Source of the DNA: Saccopteryx bilineata
Lineage: Eukaryota > Chordata > Mammalia > Chiroptera > Emballonuridae
Direction: 5' to 3'
Length of the DNA stretch: 64,000 bases
Assembly (NCBI RefSeq): GCF_036850765.1
Contig: NC_089493.1
Coordinates: 166,901,640 to 166,965,639, forward strand
Shown: positions 34,824 through 50,835 of the stretch, one piece after another
Layout: every line of letters begins with the position of its first letter
How positions within the stretch are numbered: the stretch's first letter is position 1
Made by a program: the position numbers and the translations under genes
The notes under the pieces: generated by a model
The model's database searches: none
Told to the model about the DNA's origin: nothing
The model's input: only the letters and a program-made list of their open reading frames with translations

Positions 34824-35909
34824 ACAGTAAAGCTGGAAAGGACCCTAGAGGCCATTTTAGTCCAACTCTCATTTTATACATGAAAATAAATGAGTCTCAG
34901 AAACTTGTCTAAGGTAACCAAGACTAGCATCTTGATCCTAGTCTTATGCTCTTGCACTCTCCTGTGAGCCTAGCCTTCTGTCTATATTCACTGTAAGGCC
35001 ACATTGCTATATCTGATGTGACTGCACCAAGGTCTAAAGAGCAAGTGTCTCCCCTGAGAGGTATGCCCAGGTATATTCAGGTGTGTTTGGTGAACCCAGA
35101 ATCCAGAAAGATAGGATTACACGATGGAGCCAATTTAAATAGTATGTAGTCCTCACTTTGGCCTTCTTTTTGCATCACTATTTCCTATTATAAGCCTCCT
35201 CCTAGGCCTTCTTGCATTGGGGAACAGAATCGTTTACCAATTCAGGTCCTTTTGCTGAAAAGTTAGGTTCCAACAAAATCCCTGCTTCCTCTGCCTGGGA
35301 GTCCTGGTTTCCCCACTTGGGAAGAGTGGTGAATGGGTCTCCCCGGCAGAGGGAAGCCACTGATGCCTGGCTGCCTGTGCGCAGGAAGCATCTGGGATTC
35401 TAGCATAGTTCCACAGGAAGAGGCTTACAAGGGAATTCCCCGCCAAGTCTGATCCAGGTTGGCGCTCAACTGAGCGGACAGAGGAAAACTAAGATGCAAT
35501 GTGCTTTCATTTGGCTAGAAATGCTTAACGTAAGACCACATGACCTTATATGGAGAGTGGGAAGCCATGTTGAAGAACTCTAAAGATGAAACACAAAAGT
35601 AATACTGCCAGCTGCACTCTCCACCCAAACACTGACCTATGAGACTAAACACTGTCCCGTCTTATCCCCTTTTCCCCTCTAGACAGCCTGTATTCAGAGG
35701 ATACCAGCACATGAGTGAGAGACACACTAGAGAGCCTCCTGTTTAGGGAAGCTTCTGAAGTCACACACAGGAGCCCTCAGAAGGGAATTTCCCTCTGGAT
35801 ATTCCCAGTATGGTTAGAAATGGGCAATTAGTCATTACAGATGAAACTCAGTGACCCTACAACATTTGGGCCAGGACACTGAGTTTATGGGATCCAACAT
35901 GCTCTATAC

Positions 35910-36268
35910 CAGGGGTAGTTAACCTTTTTATACCTACCGCCCACTTTTGTATCTCTGTTAGTAGTAGAATTTTCTAACTGCCCACTGGTTCCACAGTAAT
36001 GGTTATTTATAAAGTAGGGAAGTAACTTTACTTTATAAAATTTATAAAGCAGAGTTACAGCAAGTTAAAGCATATATTCAATAATAATAATTACTTACCA
36101 AGTTCTTTATGTCGGATTTTCGCTAAGTTTGGCAGAATAAACCTTTATAAAACAACTTATTGTAGTTAAACCTATCTTTTTATTTATACTTCGGTTGCTC
36201 TGCTACTGTCCACCATGAAAGCTGGAACGCCCACTAGTGGGCAGCAGGGACCAGGTTGACTACCACTG
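35910..36268. mobile_element. hAT-type MITE (359 bp)
   Basis: Ends 'caggggtagttaacct' and 'aggttgactaccactg' are inverted repeats. Flanks ctctatac and cttatacc are an imperfect 8-bp duplication. There is no transposase frame. It belongs to a different family from the element at 20465. Confidence 0.75.
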
Positions 36269-37358
36269 CTTATACCCTCGATGCTCAGGAAAGGGGTTTC
36301 CAGGTTATGACCTTTCCAGGCACTCCGAGCCCAACTTCTGTTAATAGCTGAGCACTGACCAAAGCAAACCACACAACTCCCCCTTTATAATAAGCTTAAA
36401 GCAAAGTTCCTGTCAGCAGGCCTGAAAGGCTCCAGCCAGGGAAGAGGGAACACGGCTCTAACTCCCTCAGAGGGAGAAACCCTTAGAGGTGCCTTTTCTG
36501 TAATTCCTACCCTTCAACCTAGGAAAGAAGCCATCATTCCTAGTCCCAAAGGGACGTCCCTGACACAGTGGTGCAGGTCAGTACACGTAAGGGGCCACCT
36601 TGGCTCTACCTTCTCCTGGACTAGTCTGTAGACCACTGCACGCTGCCTTCACAGGACACTTATCCGCTGATCCTTCCTCACTCTAATGCCGGGATCCTTT
36701 ATCCTCCGATCCCCATAATTCTTCTTAGAGGCTCTGGCTCAGCATAATCCACTTAAATCTTCTGAGGGTCGGGAGAGGAGACTGCAGGGATGTCAACGGG
36801 AAAGGCATGTGCAGTGTGGGCGAATGCACCCGAGGAAGAGGTAGTTCTGACAGCACAGCCCTGCCACCGAGGTGCCCCTCTCTTCCTGGGGTAATGATGC
36901 CTCACCTTCTCTCTACAGAATTATATACTTTCTATTATTCTCTATCTCTTCTGCTTGTTGAGAGTAAGAACTCCTGACTTATTTTTTCTCTGTATTCCCT
37001 ACATCTAAGGTAGTTTTGTATTGCGGTCAATCTGGATCACACACTTGAACACCCACCCAAACCCGTGTCCTGCACCATGGTTCGCTTGCTCCAGGTTACT
37101 GCTTCACGGATGGGGAGAAATGCAAGAATAATCAAATGTAACTAACCTGCCGCCAGTCCCTCAAGCCTTAGTTCTCCAAGTCAGTACTTTGTAACATGGG
37201 AGGAAGAAGACTACATAGTCCACTCCAGATGTGCAGACTACCTTGGGGGAAGTTTCTAAACCCTCAGATCTTTGCCACCTGCTCTTTGGCCCAAGACAAG
37301 CAGGACCAGGAGTACAGAGGTCCAACTCCCTTCACTGCAGGACGGCTCCCTTTGCTTA

Positions 37359-37598
<240 letters not shown>

Positions 37599-37780
37599 TT
37601 AGCCCATGTTTACTTGTGTCGTTTGAAAATGGTTCAAACAGAAGGTTTCACTGCCTACTGACCACTGCAAACCTTGGGACCTTTTCCTGCAGTACCCTCT
37701 CCTTCCCATCCCAATCAAGACAGGCTCAGAGAACTGCAGAACTGCCCAACTCCAAGACCAGGATAAGATTAGAGACTGGG

Positions 37781-38117
37781 CCTGAACCAGGCATTGGCGC
37801 AATGGAAGAGCATTTGCTTGGACACTGAGGTCCCAGGTTTGAAACCCCGAGGTCGCCGGCCTGAGTGCAGGCTCACCAGCTTGAGTGCAGGGTCGCCAGC
37901 TTGAGCGTGGGAGCATAGATATGCCCCACAGTTGCAGGCTTGAGCCCAATGTCGCTGGCTTGAGCAAGGGGTCACTGGCTTGGCTGGAGACCCCGGTCAA
38001 GGCACATATGAAGAAGCAATCAATGAACCATCAAGGTGCTGCAAACTATGAGTTGATGCTTCTCATCTCTCTCCCTTCCTATCTGTCCCTCTCTCTCTCC
38101 TTCACAAAAAAAATAAA
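37781..38117 (+). repeat. Rhin-type SINE, long form
   Basis: 'cctgaaccaggcattggcgc' head with the 'gcttgag' blocks and 'gagttgatgcttctcatc' end. More diverged than the copy at 34483; the flanks agactggg and agtcgggg are a weak duplication. Confidence 0.8.
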
Positions 38118-38470
38118 AGGACAGAGTCGGGGATTATGAAATTAATGAGGAGGTATATCACTCTTTATCCTAGTGTTTCACTCCAATTTCCATACACCTT
38201 TCATGCAGTGCCCGGTTCCAGTTTTGGAGCACAGCTGAGGAAAGGAGAGAACTGACCAAGAGTATATTTCACTGCCCCCAGTGGCTGCATCTTCCTGAAC
38301 CCAGTTAGGCATCTAATAGGAGCATCCTGGTCAGAATACAAAGAGTTAATGTAGAATCCTTCTTCCAGCCAGCTCTGTTTCCATGGCAACAGCTCAGGAT
38401 GGTGAAATCTGAAACTGAAATCCCAAGGAGCCAGGAGGCTGCTAGCTAAGAGGCTGGGCTCACTGCTCTG

Positions 38471-38486
38471 AGCGCCACCTGCTGGC
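38471..38486 (-). promoter_or_regulatory. CTCF-type motif in a DIAPH1 intron
   Basis: 'agcgccacctgctggc'. The complement GCCAGCAGGTGGCGCT is a strong CTCF match in a single-copy stretch, reverse-oriented like the one at 26069. A weaker one in the same orientation lies at 38272-38287 (ctgcccccagtggctg). Confidence 0.6.
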
Positions 38487-39483
38487 TAAACATCACCAGT
38501 GCAGCTGACCTACATCCCAACCTCATTTGCTTGCCCTGGGCACCCCAGGGCCAGAAAAAGGTAGACTGTGTCACCTGATGACTGGGTACAGCCCTCATCC
38601 CACATGTCAGCTGGACTCTTCCCTATTGCATCCTAGGTAGTACCTGGGGCAAACCCTAGGGGCAGGAGGAGGATGGGGTAAGGTGAAGAATATTTGCTGT
38701 GGGCTTAAATAGCATTACTAGGGTTTTGCTTCCCAGAAAAGTATAAAAACTAAACGTAGGCTGTTCCTGCTGCTTGAGTTCCTGATATTACCACAACAGG
38801 CGATGCCAAGGAACAGGCCATGGAGCAAGGATGTTAGAGCAGCCCTTGCTTCTACGCTAGGCAAAGCACTCTCATTCTCGCCACGCTTGCAGCCCTGGGA
38901 CCCCTTCTCTCAGATGGCTCCTGGCCTCTCAGGTTCACGAAGGGTGGCACCTCGGCCACGCACAATGTATGCTGTATTTCCGCTGGAGCAGCCGGAGGGG
39001 GCAGGGAGTCGGCAGCAGGAAAGAAGCAGAGACAGGAAACAGAGGGCCAGTAATTGAGGCCATATGTTTCAACAAAGACATGCTTCTGGTAGTAAAATAG
39101 ATTCTGCTGAAGAAAGGAAAGGGTGGCCAGCTCCCTTGCTCCCCTTTCCAGAAGTTCAATCCATTTCCCATCTGAAAAGTGTATCGGATTGTGCTGAAAT
39201 ACTGGGGGCGCAGTACTTAGTGACAGAGGCAGAAAGGGAGGGCAGGCCACCATCAAATGACAGAGGCAGGGCCAGGAAAACATTGTGGGGAGAAAAACAA
39301 GGGATTTAGTGAAGGATATGAAAATAGGCCAGAGGCACTCTGGACAGGCAGAAGGAAAAAATACGTGTTACAGCGATACTAAAATCACCGAGGAAATGAC
39401 ACACAGTGCAGGGACCAGCACAGCAGAAGAGGCTCTGAGCTTGGAGAATTGGGTAACTGAGCTGGGGTGGAAGTCCAGCATCA

Positions 39484-40967
<1,484 letters not shown>

Positions 40968-41561
40968 TCACGGCGCAGCTCTAGTCCATACATGCAGGTA
41001 GTGGCTTTAGTTCCCTTATGTAATCTCTAGTTGTTTCTCGCTTTCCAGTGAAACCATGGGTTACTGTATGACTGAACCTCCAGCCTCCCTCTGCAAGCTG
41101 TACAGAACAGAAAGGACGGGGAGGCTTCCTTTAATTCAACAACAATCTATGAAATCCCCTGGGATCTGGGTTTCATTTATTGTAGAGAACAGGGTTTGGA
41201 GGAAAGAGAGATACACAAAAATATAGAGGCAGGAAAGAAATCTGTTCCCATTTCTACTGAATGCTGCTTTTTGTTTGCCTGATTCCAGGATGGTGAGGCC
41301 TGGTTTTTGTTAATCCAGTCGCTGTGTTCTGAATGAAAATAACAGTGCTCTAGACGAAAACACTTCCTTCTCCCAGTTGTGTTTGGTGTTTCCCACTTCT
41401 ATTTGTAGAGCCTCTCTTCTGCTTGAATCCTCTCCATTATGGTGCAGATGTCATGCCTATACCGTCTCTCATTCCCACTTAAAACAGTTGGGACTCAAAA
41501 GGATCTAAAATCTAGACTCTTATTCCTCTTCCCACGTACAGAGTTGTGGAAGCGCCTTCTA

Positions 41562-42552
<991 letters not shown>

Positions 42553-42715
42553 TTAAGAAGGAAACAAGGGCATAGGGGTGGTGCGGGGCAGAGGCAGCTA
42601 GCAAGATGGCAGGACTCTGGAGAACAGACTGGAAACAAGCTGACCCCCAGAAAGGGAAGCTTACCCCAAGTTAGCACTCTACGCCAACAATGCCAGAGGA
42701 GGACGCTCACCCCTA

Positions 42716-42889
<174 letters not shown>

Positions 42890-42939
42890 TCAGTCTCTTC
42901 CTCCTTCCAGTTCATCCCACAAGCCTTTGCTGGGCAATC

Positions 42940-43260
42940 TCCCCAACAGTGCTCTTTAAAGTCAGTATGAGAGCCCTCCACCAGCTCCACACTGCCTACA
43001 GAGTTCAAGCCCGAGTTCCTGGGCCCAGTGTTTAAGGTTCCCGCCTCCAACTTTTGTTCTCATTAATCCTTACATTGATGTCACGTACCAGCCACACTGT
43101 TCCAAGCACCACAATCTACAAACACTGACTCCTTGCCTTTGCTCCCAGGAAGTCTTTGATCCGCTCTATCTATCTACATCAAAGATGTTCACCCCACTCT
43201 ATTTTAGTCCCCCACTCTCATGACTCCATCCTCAAAGGGACCATTGCTTGGAAATTCTTA
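42940..43260 (+). repeat. L2 LINE fragment
   Basis: 'cacactgttccaagcaccac' and 'ctccttgcctttgctcccag' follow L2 3' order. Ancient. Confidence 0.5.
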
Positions 43261-43261
43261 T

Positions 43262-43431
43262 TTTCTTTTAAATGTTTATTTTATTGAATGTTTTTTTTAG
43301 AGAGAGAGGAAGGGAGAAAGGGAGAGAGAAGGAGACAAGAACATCAATCTGTTCCTATATGTGCCCTGACCGAACCGGCAACCTCTGTGCTCTGGGATGA
43401 TGTTCTAACCAACTAAGCCATCCAGCCAGGA
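43262..43431 (-). repeat. VES-type SINE, short form
   Basis: The right end is the complement of 'gtcctggctggatggcttag'. The B-box part is damaged. GA-rich text and an A-tail complement lie on the left. Confidence 0.75.
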
Positions 43432-44599
43432 CTAAATGCTCTTATTCTTAACTGCCATATCCCCTTTCCTAACAAACACTTCCTATCCTTCTAGCTCTCT
43501 CACTCACTAATCTCTAAATGGGAGAGCTCTCTCTCTCTCTCTCTCTGAATGTATCAGTTCCACTTTGCCTTCTCTACTTAACGTCAATATTATATTACTT
43601 CACTCTCTTCTACTATTCCCATTTCTATTACCCCTACATCTGTTCTCTTGCTTCCCTCTCCTTCCAGTCCTGGTTAATCCAGCCATGTGATTTCTCTACT
43701 CTTACGCCTGGGCTGACGAGCATGCTAGTAAATTCTGCAGATCGTAATCTATGAATCTGTGATGGCGCCAGTGATAGCTGGGGCCTTGCGCTGCCTGGTA
43801 ACCCTTCCCGTGACCCGGTTCATGCTCTCCTGGCTGTTTTTGCGTCAGGACAAAGACATCTGACCCCATTCTTCAAACTGTCCCACCACTTCTGCATTTT
43901 TGCTTAGATCTTGACTCTCTTAATTGAAAAAAAAAATTGAAGCCATTGGTGAAATTACTTGCTCAGCTTTCTCTATGTCACTTACAGACCGAGCAGGAGG
44001 GACCCTCAGATGGAGCTGGACAAGAAAAGGTTTGGGTAAGGACTCTCTTGGAATCATCTAGAAGAAAACTTGTGCCAACACTTTTGTAAGTTTATCAGCA
44101 ATTATATCCACGTACTCATCCTTTCCTGATGTTTCAATGGAACAGGTGGCCCTAAGGACCTTTTCCTTCAGCATATATACATACTCAAGTTCCTTCTATC
44201 TTAAAAAAAAAAAACCCTCCCTGACCCAATATTCCTCTCTAATTACCAACTCTCTTCTTTCCTTCACTTTATAACATTCTAAAATGTAAGTCTATTGTCT
44301 CTTACTTACTCATAGCTCTCATTTATTCTTGCCCCACAAAGTCAATTAAAAAATGACAATCACTTATTGAATGTCCACTCCACGTGAGAAACAGTACCTT
44401 CAACACAATCTGCATACATGGTCTCATTTAACCCCATTCATAATATCTCTGTCAGTTTCTATTCTTAGCCCCATTTCAATGAAAGGGAAACTAACACTTC
44501 AAGAAGTTTAGCTAAGCATCCAATGTCCCACTACAAGTAAGGGCTAAAGCCAGGATTTATATACAAATGGATTCCAGGGCTGCTGTTCTTAACTCCCAT

Positions 44600-45930
44600 G
44601 CTATATTAAAATTATTCTTGCCTTGGCTACTGACTTTCCTAATTCCAGATCCAAAAGATACTTGCCCTGTACTGACTCCACCTGACAAGAATCTTCATCT
44701 GACACCGGACTACTCCCCCTTCTTAGGACTACTTTATACCATTTTTCTCACTGCTCCCTTCCAGCCCTATTCCTCTGAGGCCTCTCCCTCTTATTATTTG
44801 TCCCTTAAATATTAATGGCCTTCAAAGCAAACTCATGGCTGCAATTATAACTCATATGCTATCTCCTAAATGCCAATCTCCGGCCAGACCTTCCTCCTGA
44901 TTTCTATATCCAGTGGGCATGGACTAATACGCCCATCCCTTTGGAGGAGAGTCCCACAGGCACTTAGATTCTACCCTAAAATTAAGTCAGTCATTTCTAC
45001 CCACCACCCTGCCACCTCTCATCATGTCCACCACTTCCCACTTCTCCCACAATGGACAGGGAAAACAGTTCCTGCCAGAATTTCCCATTTCAGAAAATGA
45101 TACCATTCTCTATAGGGTGATCGAAACCTAAGAAACATCTCCTTTAATCCCCTCAGTCAATCACTAAGTTCCATGCATCATATCTTCTTAGTTTCTACCT
45201 TCCTTTTCATTTTTACTACTTTATTTCTAGGCCCTGATCACCACTGGCCCAGTTTAAAACAATAACATAACTCGTCTCTCTGCCTACAGCCTTCCCCTGC
45301 CCCCACACTGCAGCCTCAGAACACTACCATAGGAGCCTTCCCGGAAGTCACATCGGGTGCACCTTCTCTTTCCTGATTAAAACCCCTTCGGTAACTTCCA
45401 TAGCTTTCAGGACAAAATATTACTCCTTAGCCTAAGCCGACCAGAACTGGTATGGCCTAGCTTCTCTCCAGCTCCTGAAAGCCTCTTCAGCCTCCACTCC
45501 CCCACACGTGGCCTTGACTCAGCTGTGCTGAAGAACTTGCAATTCCCAAGCTGCTCAATGTTGTCTGGCACCTCTATGCCATCCCCCCACCACCACCGAG
45601 CCCTCTGCCTGCACAGACAGCCCTCCCCCATCACTGACCCACTGCCAATGGGTCTCTCACTCAGCTTCGGCAATACACCCTTCAGAATGACCTCGAGGAT
45701 GTACTCCCTCCAATACCCCCCAACTCGATTTAGACGCCCCCTTTCCTGGTGCTCTCATCAGCATCCTATACCCCGCCGCACAGCCCTTACCACTCGGCGC
45801 TATTACCGTATCTGCTCTTCTGCTTCCGCCTGACCTACGTACGGTTCAGGAGGACAGGGACTATGTCGCACTCAGCTTTGTACCCCCAGCACATAGGGAG
45901 GTATTTAATAATTTGAGTCACTAAATTACA
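44600..45930 (+). repeat. L2 LINE fragment(s)
   Basis: 'ccggccagaccttcctcctg', 'taaaaccccttcggtaactt' and 'gtcgcactcagctttgtacc' occur in L2 order over about 1.3 kb. An 82-residue frame here is a LINE remnant. Confidence 0.6.
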
Positions 45931-46239
45931 TCTTGACCATCCTACCCTAAACTAATTTCAATTCTCTTTCTGAATTCTGTAATTGTTTTCCATAGATATC
46001 ACTTAATTGAAAACAAAACTGCACTATCCCACCATCTTGTATCATTTTTCTAAAATAACAATTATTCATATTTTATGGTCCCAGAGATAAACCATGAGAA
46101 GACGAATTATCTCACATTACTTCAGTCTCCATAAAAGCACTTCCCCACAGATACTACTCAGTAATATTTGTTCACTATGATGTAAGACTATATAGCCAAG
46201 AAACACGTAAAGGCTTATTGTTCTCATTGTACCACTGAC

Positions 46240-46360
46240 TTTACCTACTGGTGTGTACTCATCACTTGTGTGACCTTGACCAAGTCATAATGGCTGAACT
46301 TTAGTTTTTTCGTTTGGAAAAATGGGGACAACAGTTACATCGCAAGACTGAACAGGTTTT
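46240..46360 (+). repeat. MIR SINE
   Basis: 'tgtgaccttgaccaagtcat' and the following 'tttggaaaaatggggacaac' fit MIR. Confidence 0.6.
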
Positions 46361-46604
46361 ATTGACTATATACCCTTTTATCTCTGGGACACTTGCCTCG
46401 TATGTGCCTAACAGAGCCCGCCACATGGCAGACCCTCCAAGCTGGCCAAGTGAATATTTCAATCTATATTCTTAGGGAGGTCAACAGTTGAAACGATCCT
46501 ATATTCTGATTATCAAATAAATACTAACTATATTAACTTTACCAAGGAGTTTCCGATCTGAAATTCTGCCACCAATCAGTTATGAATTTAAACAGCAAGT
46601 TCAG

Positions 46605-46944
46605 GCCTGACCAGGCGGTGGCACAGTGGATAGAACATCAGATTGGGATGAGGAGGACCCAGGTTTGAGACCCCGAGGTGGTTAGCTTGAGTGTGGACTC
46701 ATCTGGTTTGAGCAAAGCTCACTAGCTTGGACCCAAGGTCGCTGGCTCGAGCAAGGGGTTACTTGGTCTGCTGAAGGCCCACGGTCAAGGCACATACGAG
46801 AAAGCAATCAATCAACAACTAAGGTGTCGCAATGAAAAACTGATGATTGATGCTTCTCATCTCTCCATTCCTGTCTGTCTGTCCCCGTCTATCCCTCTCT
46901 CTGACTCTCTCTGTCCCTTTAAAAAAACAAAAAAAAACATAAAA
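46605..46944 (+). repeat. Rhin-type SINE, long form
   Basis: 'gcctgaccaggcggtggcac' head to an A-rich tail. It is flanked by aacagcaagttcag and aacagcaggttcag (13 of 14 match). Confidence 0.92.
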
Positions 46945-47149
46945 AACAGCAGGTTCAGAACAAAACTGTTTGAAGTTACTGCTCCTACTCTGAGAAGTCC
47001 GGGATTTACATTATTTATCCTAAACCACAAAGTTATTTTAGATTTAATTGAAGTTAAGCCAGCACCTGCACTTAAAAGGAAATACTTAAAGTAAGAAAGA
47101 AGGAGATATACAATAGCTAGCCCATTTTGATAGACTGTCTGCGGATGCA

Positions 47150-47372
47150 GTGGAAACAGTGAGGGCTTAGAAATAAGAAAATCTGAGGATCAAATCCCAG
47201 ACCTGCTTCTTACTAGCTACGCAGCCAGGTAAATTCCTACAAGTCTTAGCCTCTATTTCCTTGCCATAAAGCTATGTACTTAACAATCTTGTCGTGCTAT
47301 GGAAGGGATTAAACGAGAGAGACAATTCACTACGCAATGCCTGGCATATAGCAGGAACTCAACAAATGGAAA
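47150..47372 (+). repeat. MIR SINE
   Basis: 'cagacctgcttcttactagc' through 'tgcctggcatatagcaggaa' and 'ctcaacaaatgg' in order. Confidence 0.75.
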
Positions 47373-47458
47373 TTTCATATCAAGAGACTCCAGAGCCACC
47401 AGAATTGAGCTCTTAGAAGAAATCCTTCACATTTCAAGTAGTTCAGATCACAGAGTTA

Positions 47459-47623
<165 letters not shown>

Positions 47624-47853
47624 CTACTGTCCCATCCTGGAAAGGCCCCCCGCTTCCTCTCGATTAATAATAATCTCCCTATTAAATCTCTTCAAAGCAA
47701 ACCTCCTCTTAAATACCCACCCTTCAAAAAAAAAAAATACCCACCCTTCTATTACTGACTTCCCCCTCCAACTATAAAAATAAATCCAATTTTCATTTCT
47801 TTAATAGTTACCAATAATGCTTTCCCACCTACATCTTACCTGCTTGCAGGGAG

Positions 47854-48022
47854 CAGCAAACTTTCTGTAAAGGACCAGTTGGTAAATATTTTAGGCTTTG
47901 CAGACCATATGGTCTTCATGGAAGCACTCACAGACAATACATACACGACATGACTGTGTTCAATAAAACTTTATTCACAAAAACAGGTGGTCAGCCTGAA
48001 GAACTATAGTTTGCCAGCCCCT
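47854..48022. repeat. Old hAT-Charlie-type element
   Basis: 'cagcaaactttctgtaaagg', 'aaatattttaggctttgcag', 'caataaaactttattcacaa' and 'gtttgccagcccct' fit a common mammalian MER1-group element. Confidence 0.65.
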
Positions 48023-48191
48023 CTATTAGTGTCTCCACTGTGTTATTTTTTTGTGCCTATTAAAAGTCTTATTTATCTTTCAAGCTCCATCTTAAACATG
48101 AGTTCCTTTTAAAATTTTTCTTTATTTTCACAAATGCCAGTGAGCTCTCTGAGTCTCTATGGATTTTCATACTTATTTACAGCAAACTTTT

Positions 48192-48232
48192 AATTTTTTT
48201 AATTTATTCATTTTAGAGAGGAGACGGGGGGG

Positions 48233-48267
<35 letters not shown>

Positions 48268-48404
48268 CAGAGAGAGAGAAGGGGGGAGGAGCTGGAAGCA
48301 TCAACTCCCATATGTGTCTTGATCAGGCAAGCCCAGGGTTTCGAACCAGCGACCTCAGCATTTCCAGGTCAATGCTTTATCCACTGCGCCACCAGAGGTC
48401 AGGC
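48192..48404 (-). repeat. Rhin-1-type SINE, short form
   Basis: Reverse copy with the complement of 'gcctgacctctggtggcgca' at the right end and GA repeats on the left. The perfect 14-bp duplication tacagcaaactttt is at 48178-48191 and 48405-48418. Confidence 0.93.
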
Positions 48405-48539
48405 TACAGCAAACTTTTTTATAAGTATATATAGTCTCTCCTCAACTAGATAAAGACTTTGTTAATCCTCTTTGCAAATCTCATGGCATAAACATACCTT
48501 CCTAGTTAGATCTTACTGTTAACTCTCACAGTGTAGACA

Positions 48540-48870
48540 TACAGAGAAGGTACAATACACGCCTACACTCCTCTCAGACCACCCAAACCCAGCATACCCT
48601 TCCTTTTCTGTGAAGCATTCCCTGATAAATGTACTTACTCTGCTTTGCTGAACTAATTTTCATGGTATTTGTTATCTATACCTCATTTCACAATTCATTA
48701 TTCAATGTTAAATGACATTTTATATGTATCATCTTGGTCTTTTAAAACCTGTGTCACTTTATAAGTGTGGTACTTTCCCATCCTACCTAGACTCTGACCT
48801 TCAAGAGCATGAACAAAATAGTTCCCCATCACTCCCTCAGCAGCTAGCACACAGTAACATTTGCTAGAAA
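48540..48870 (+). repeat. L2 LINE fragment
   Basis: 'gtgaagcattccctgataaa' and 'tgaccttcaagagcatgaac' fit the L2 3' end. Confidence 0.5.
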
Positions 48871-49334
48871 TGGTTCATCTGGCTAATGAGGAGGGCTGGG
48901 CTGTAGGTAGAAAGGGAAATAGGAGGTGTTCTGGACAGGCATTAATTGTGAAATAGTATTCTGTCTTACAGTGTCATTTGGTACCAACTATTTAGAAAGC
49001 CATATGGGAATGTCTGCAAGGAGTTCCAAGAAACTGACAGAGCCTGGTGCTCCTGAGCAGAGGTATGAGCGCCTGAGCATAAGAGTGGAAGGGATCTTTC
49101 CAACACAAACCCATTTAGACTGTTTAAATGTTAAATCACACGAAAAGTATTACTTGAGTACTTGGTACAAATAAATAAGAAAAAGACAAACCAAAAAGAA
49201 AGTTATATGACAAAAGGTACACAAAACTACAAACAAACCGAACAAACAAACAAGTCTGAAAGCATCCGCTGGCCTGATGATAGTCTTACCTTGAAGAAAG
49301 AAAATGCTAAATATATAAATATTAGTTATTTAAA

Positions 49335-49740
49335 GAAATATTTATTGATGAAACAGGCACTGATATGTGCCAGGCTCTGTTCTGGGTAATGGGAACAAAA
49401 GAGTGTACAAAATTGAGAAAAATTCCTGCCTTCATGGAACTAGTATTCCAATAAAGAGAAATAGACAATAAACCAGTTAACAGATAAAACAGTATATTAG
49501 GTGGGCATAAGTACTATTAAAAGAAAATCAAGTAGGTAAGAGAACAGAGGTATTTGATAGGAAGATGAATTACAACTATAGCGGGGTATTCAGGAAAAAT
49601 CACAGTGAGAATGTGACATTTGAGTAAAGACCTTTTAGAAGGTGAGAGATCAAATCCCATGAACACCTGGGTGGGGGGAGGGGTGATTCAGAGAGAAAGA
49701 AAAACACAGCAAAGGCCTGAGATAACAGCATACCTGGTGT
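49335..49740 (-). repeat. L2 LINE fragment
   Basis: 'ttattgatgaaacaggcact', 'tgccaggctctgttctgggt' and 'cctgccttcatggaactagt' match reverse L2 order. Confidence 0.65.
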
Positions 49741-50647
49741 GGGAACAGATGGAGATAAAATCAGAGTGGAAAAAAAATTATAAAAAAAAAATTATGGGAA
49801 TTCAGATAAAAACAGACTTAAAACATCTAGACTGTATCACAAAAACTTAGTAGGGAAGGAGAAGAGTAAAAGTATTATATATTTAAAAATGGGAGGTAAA
49901 AGGGACCCAAATGGATATAAAGTTTCTATACTTCACTTGAATTGGTAAACCATTGAAATCCTTAGACTAGGGTAAGTTATGTATCTGTAATGTAATACCT
50001 GGAGTAATTTACCTAAGCAAACTGTACAAAGCAATATACTCAGACATTAAAAATAAATAAAAAATGGAATCTTAAAAAAATACTCAAACCATAGGGAAGT
50101 GAAAAAAAGAGACACAAGAAACAAACAGAAAACAATACCATGGCTGACTTAAGCCCTAACATATCAGTAAATTACCTTTAATATAAATGGTCTAAATATA
50201 ATAATTAACAAAGACTGGCTCTAGTGTAGCTGCCTAACAATTTGCTTTCCTTAATCATAACGTAAGTGCCTGACATTAAGCTTTTTAAATTAAGTTTTTA
50301 ATGTATGAAATCTGAATTCTGTCAGTGACATATACATACCTACATCATTTTTTAGGTCAAAGTTGTGGCTAATAAATTCATTTTAAAATTCCCAGTTCCA
50401 ACCAGCTGAGCTGGCTCTCTGTACCCTGACAGCCTTTCCTCCCAATGAGCTGAGTCCACTAGAACAGCCTGTGCTAATTCCATCATGATATTTACTACAC
50501 TGTATTTTAATTGCCAGTTTATCAGTCTCCCATTACATTGGGGTTCCTTCAAAGCAGACTTTCAGGTTCACTTTGCCTTGAAGTAAGTACCAAATTATTT
50601 GCTAAGTGAGTAATAAATATATATATATAGTTTAAAGGTAACATTCT

Positions 50648-50835
50648 TTAAAATGTTTATTTATTGATTTTTAGAGAGAGAGGAAGGGAGACAGAGATAG
50701 AAACATCGATTCTGTTGTTCCACGTATTCATGCCATCACTGTTTGATTCCTGTATGTGCCCTAACCTGGGATCAAACCTGCAACCTTGGTATACTGGGAC
50801 AACGCCCTAACCAACTGAGCTATCTGACCAGGGCC
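50648..50835 (-). repeat. VES-type SINE, short form
   Basis: The right end is the complement of 'ggccctggtcagatagctca' and the B-box region is diverged. GA-rich text is on the left. Confidence 0.8.

Noticed and set aside
36225..36245. CTCF site in the hAT element (cgcccactagtgggc)
   Set aside because: Two core positions differ from the consensus, so it is kept only as a low-interest remark.
44567..45100. Frames of 76-82 codons with Pro/Ser/Leu
   Set aside because: Lie in an L2 fragment and have no protein match.
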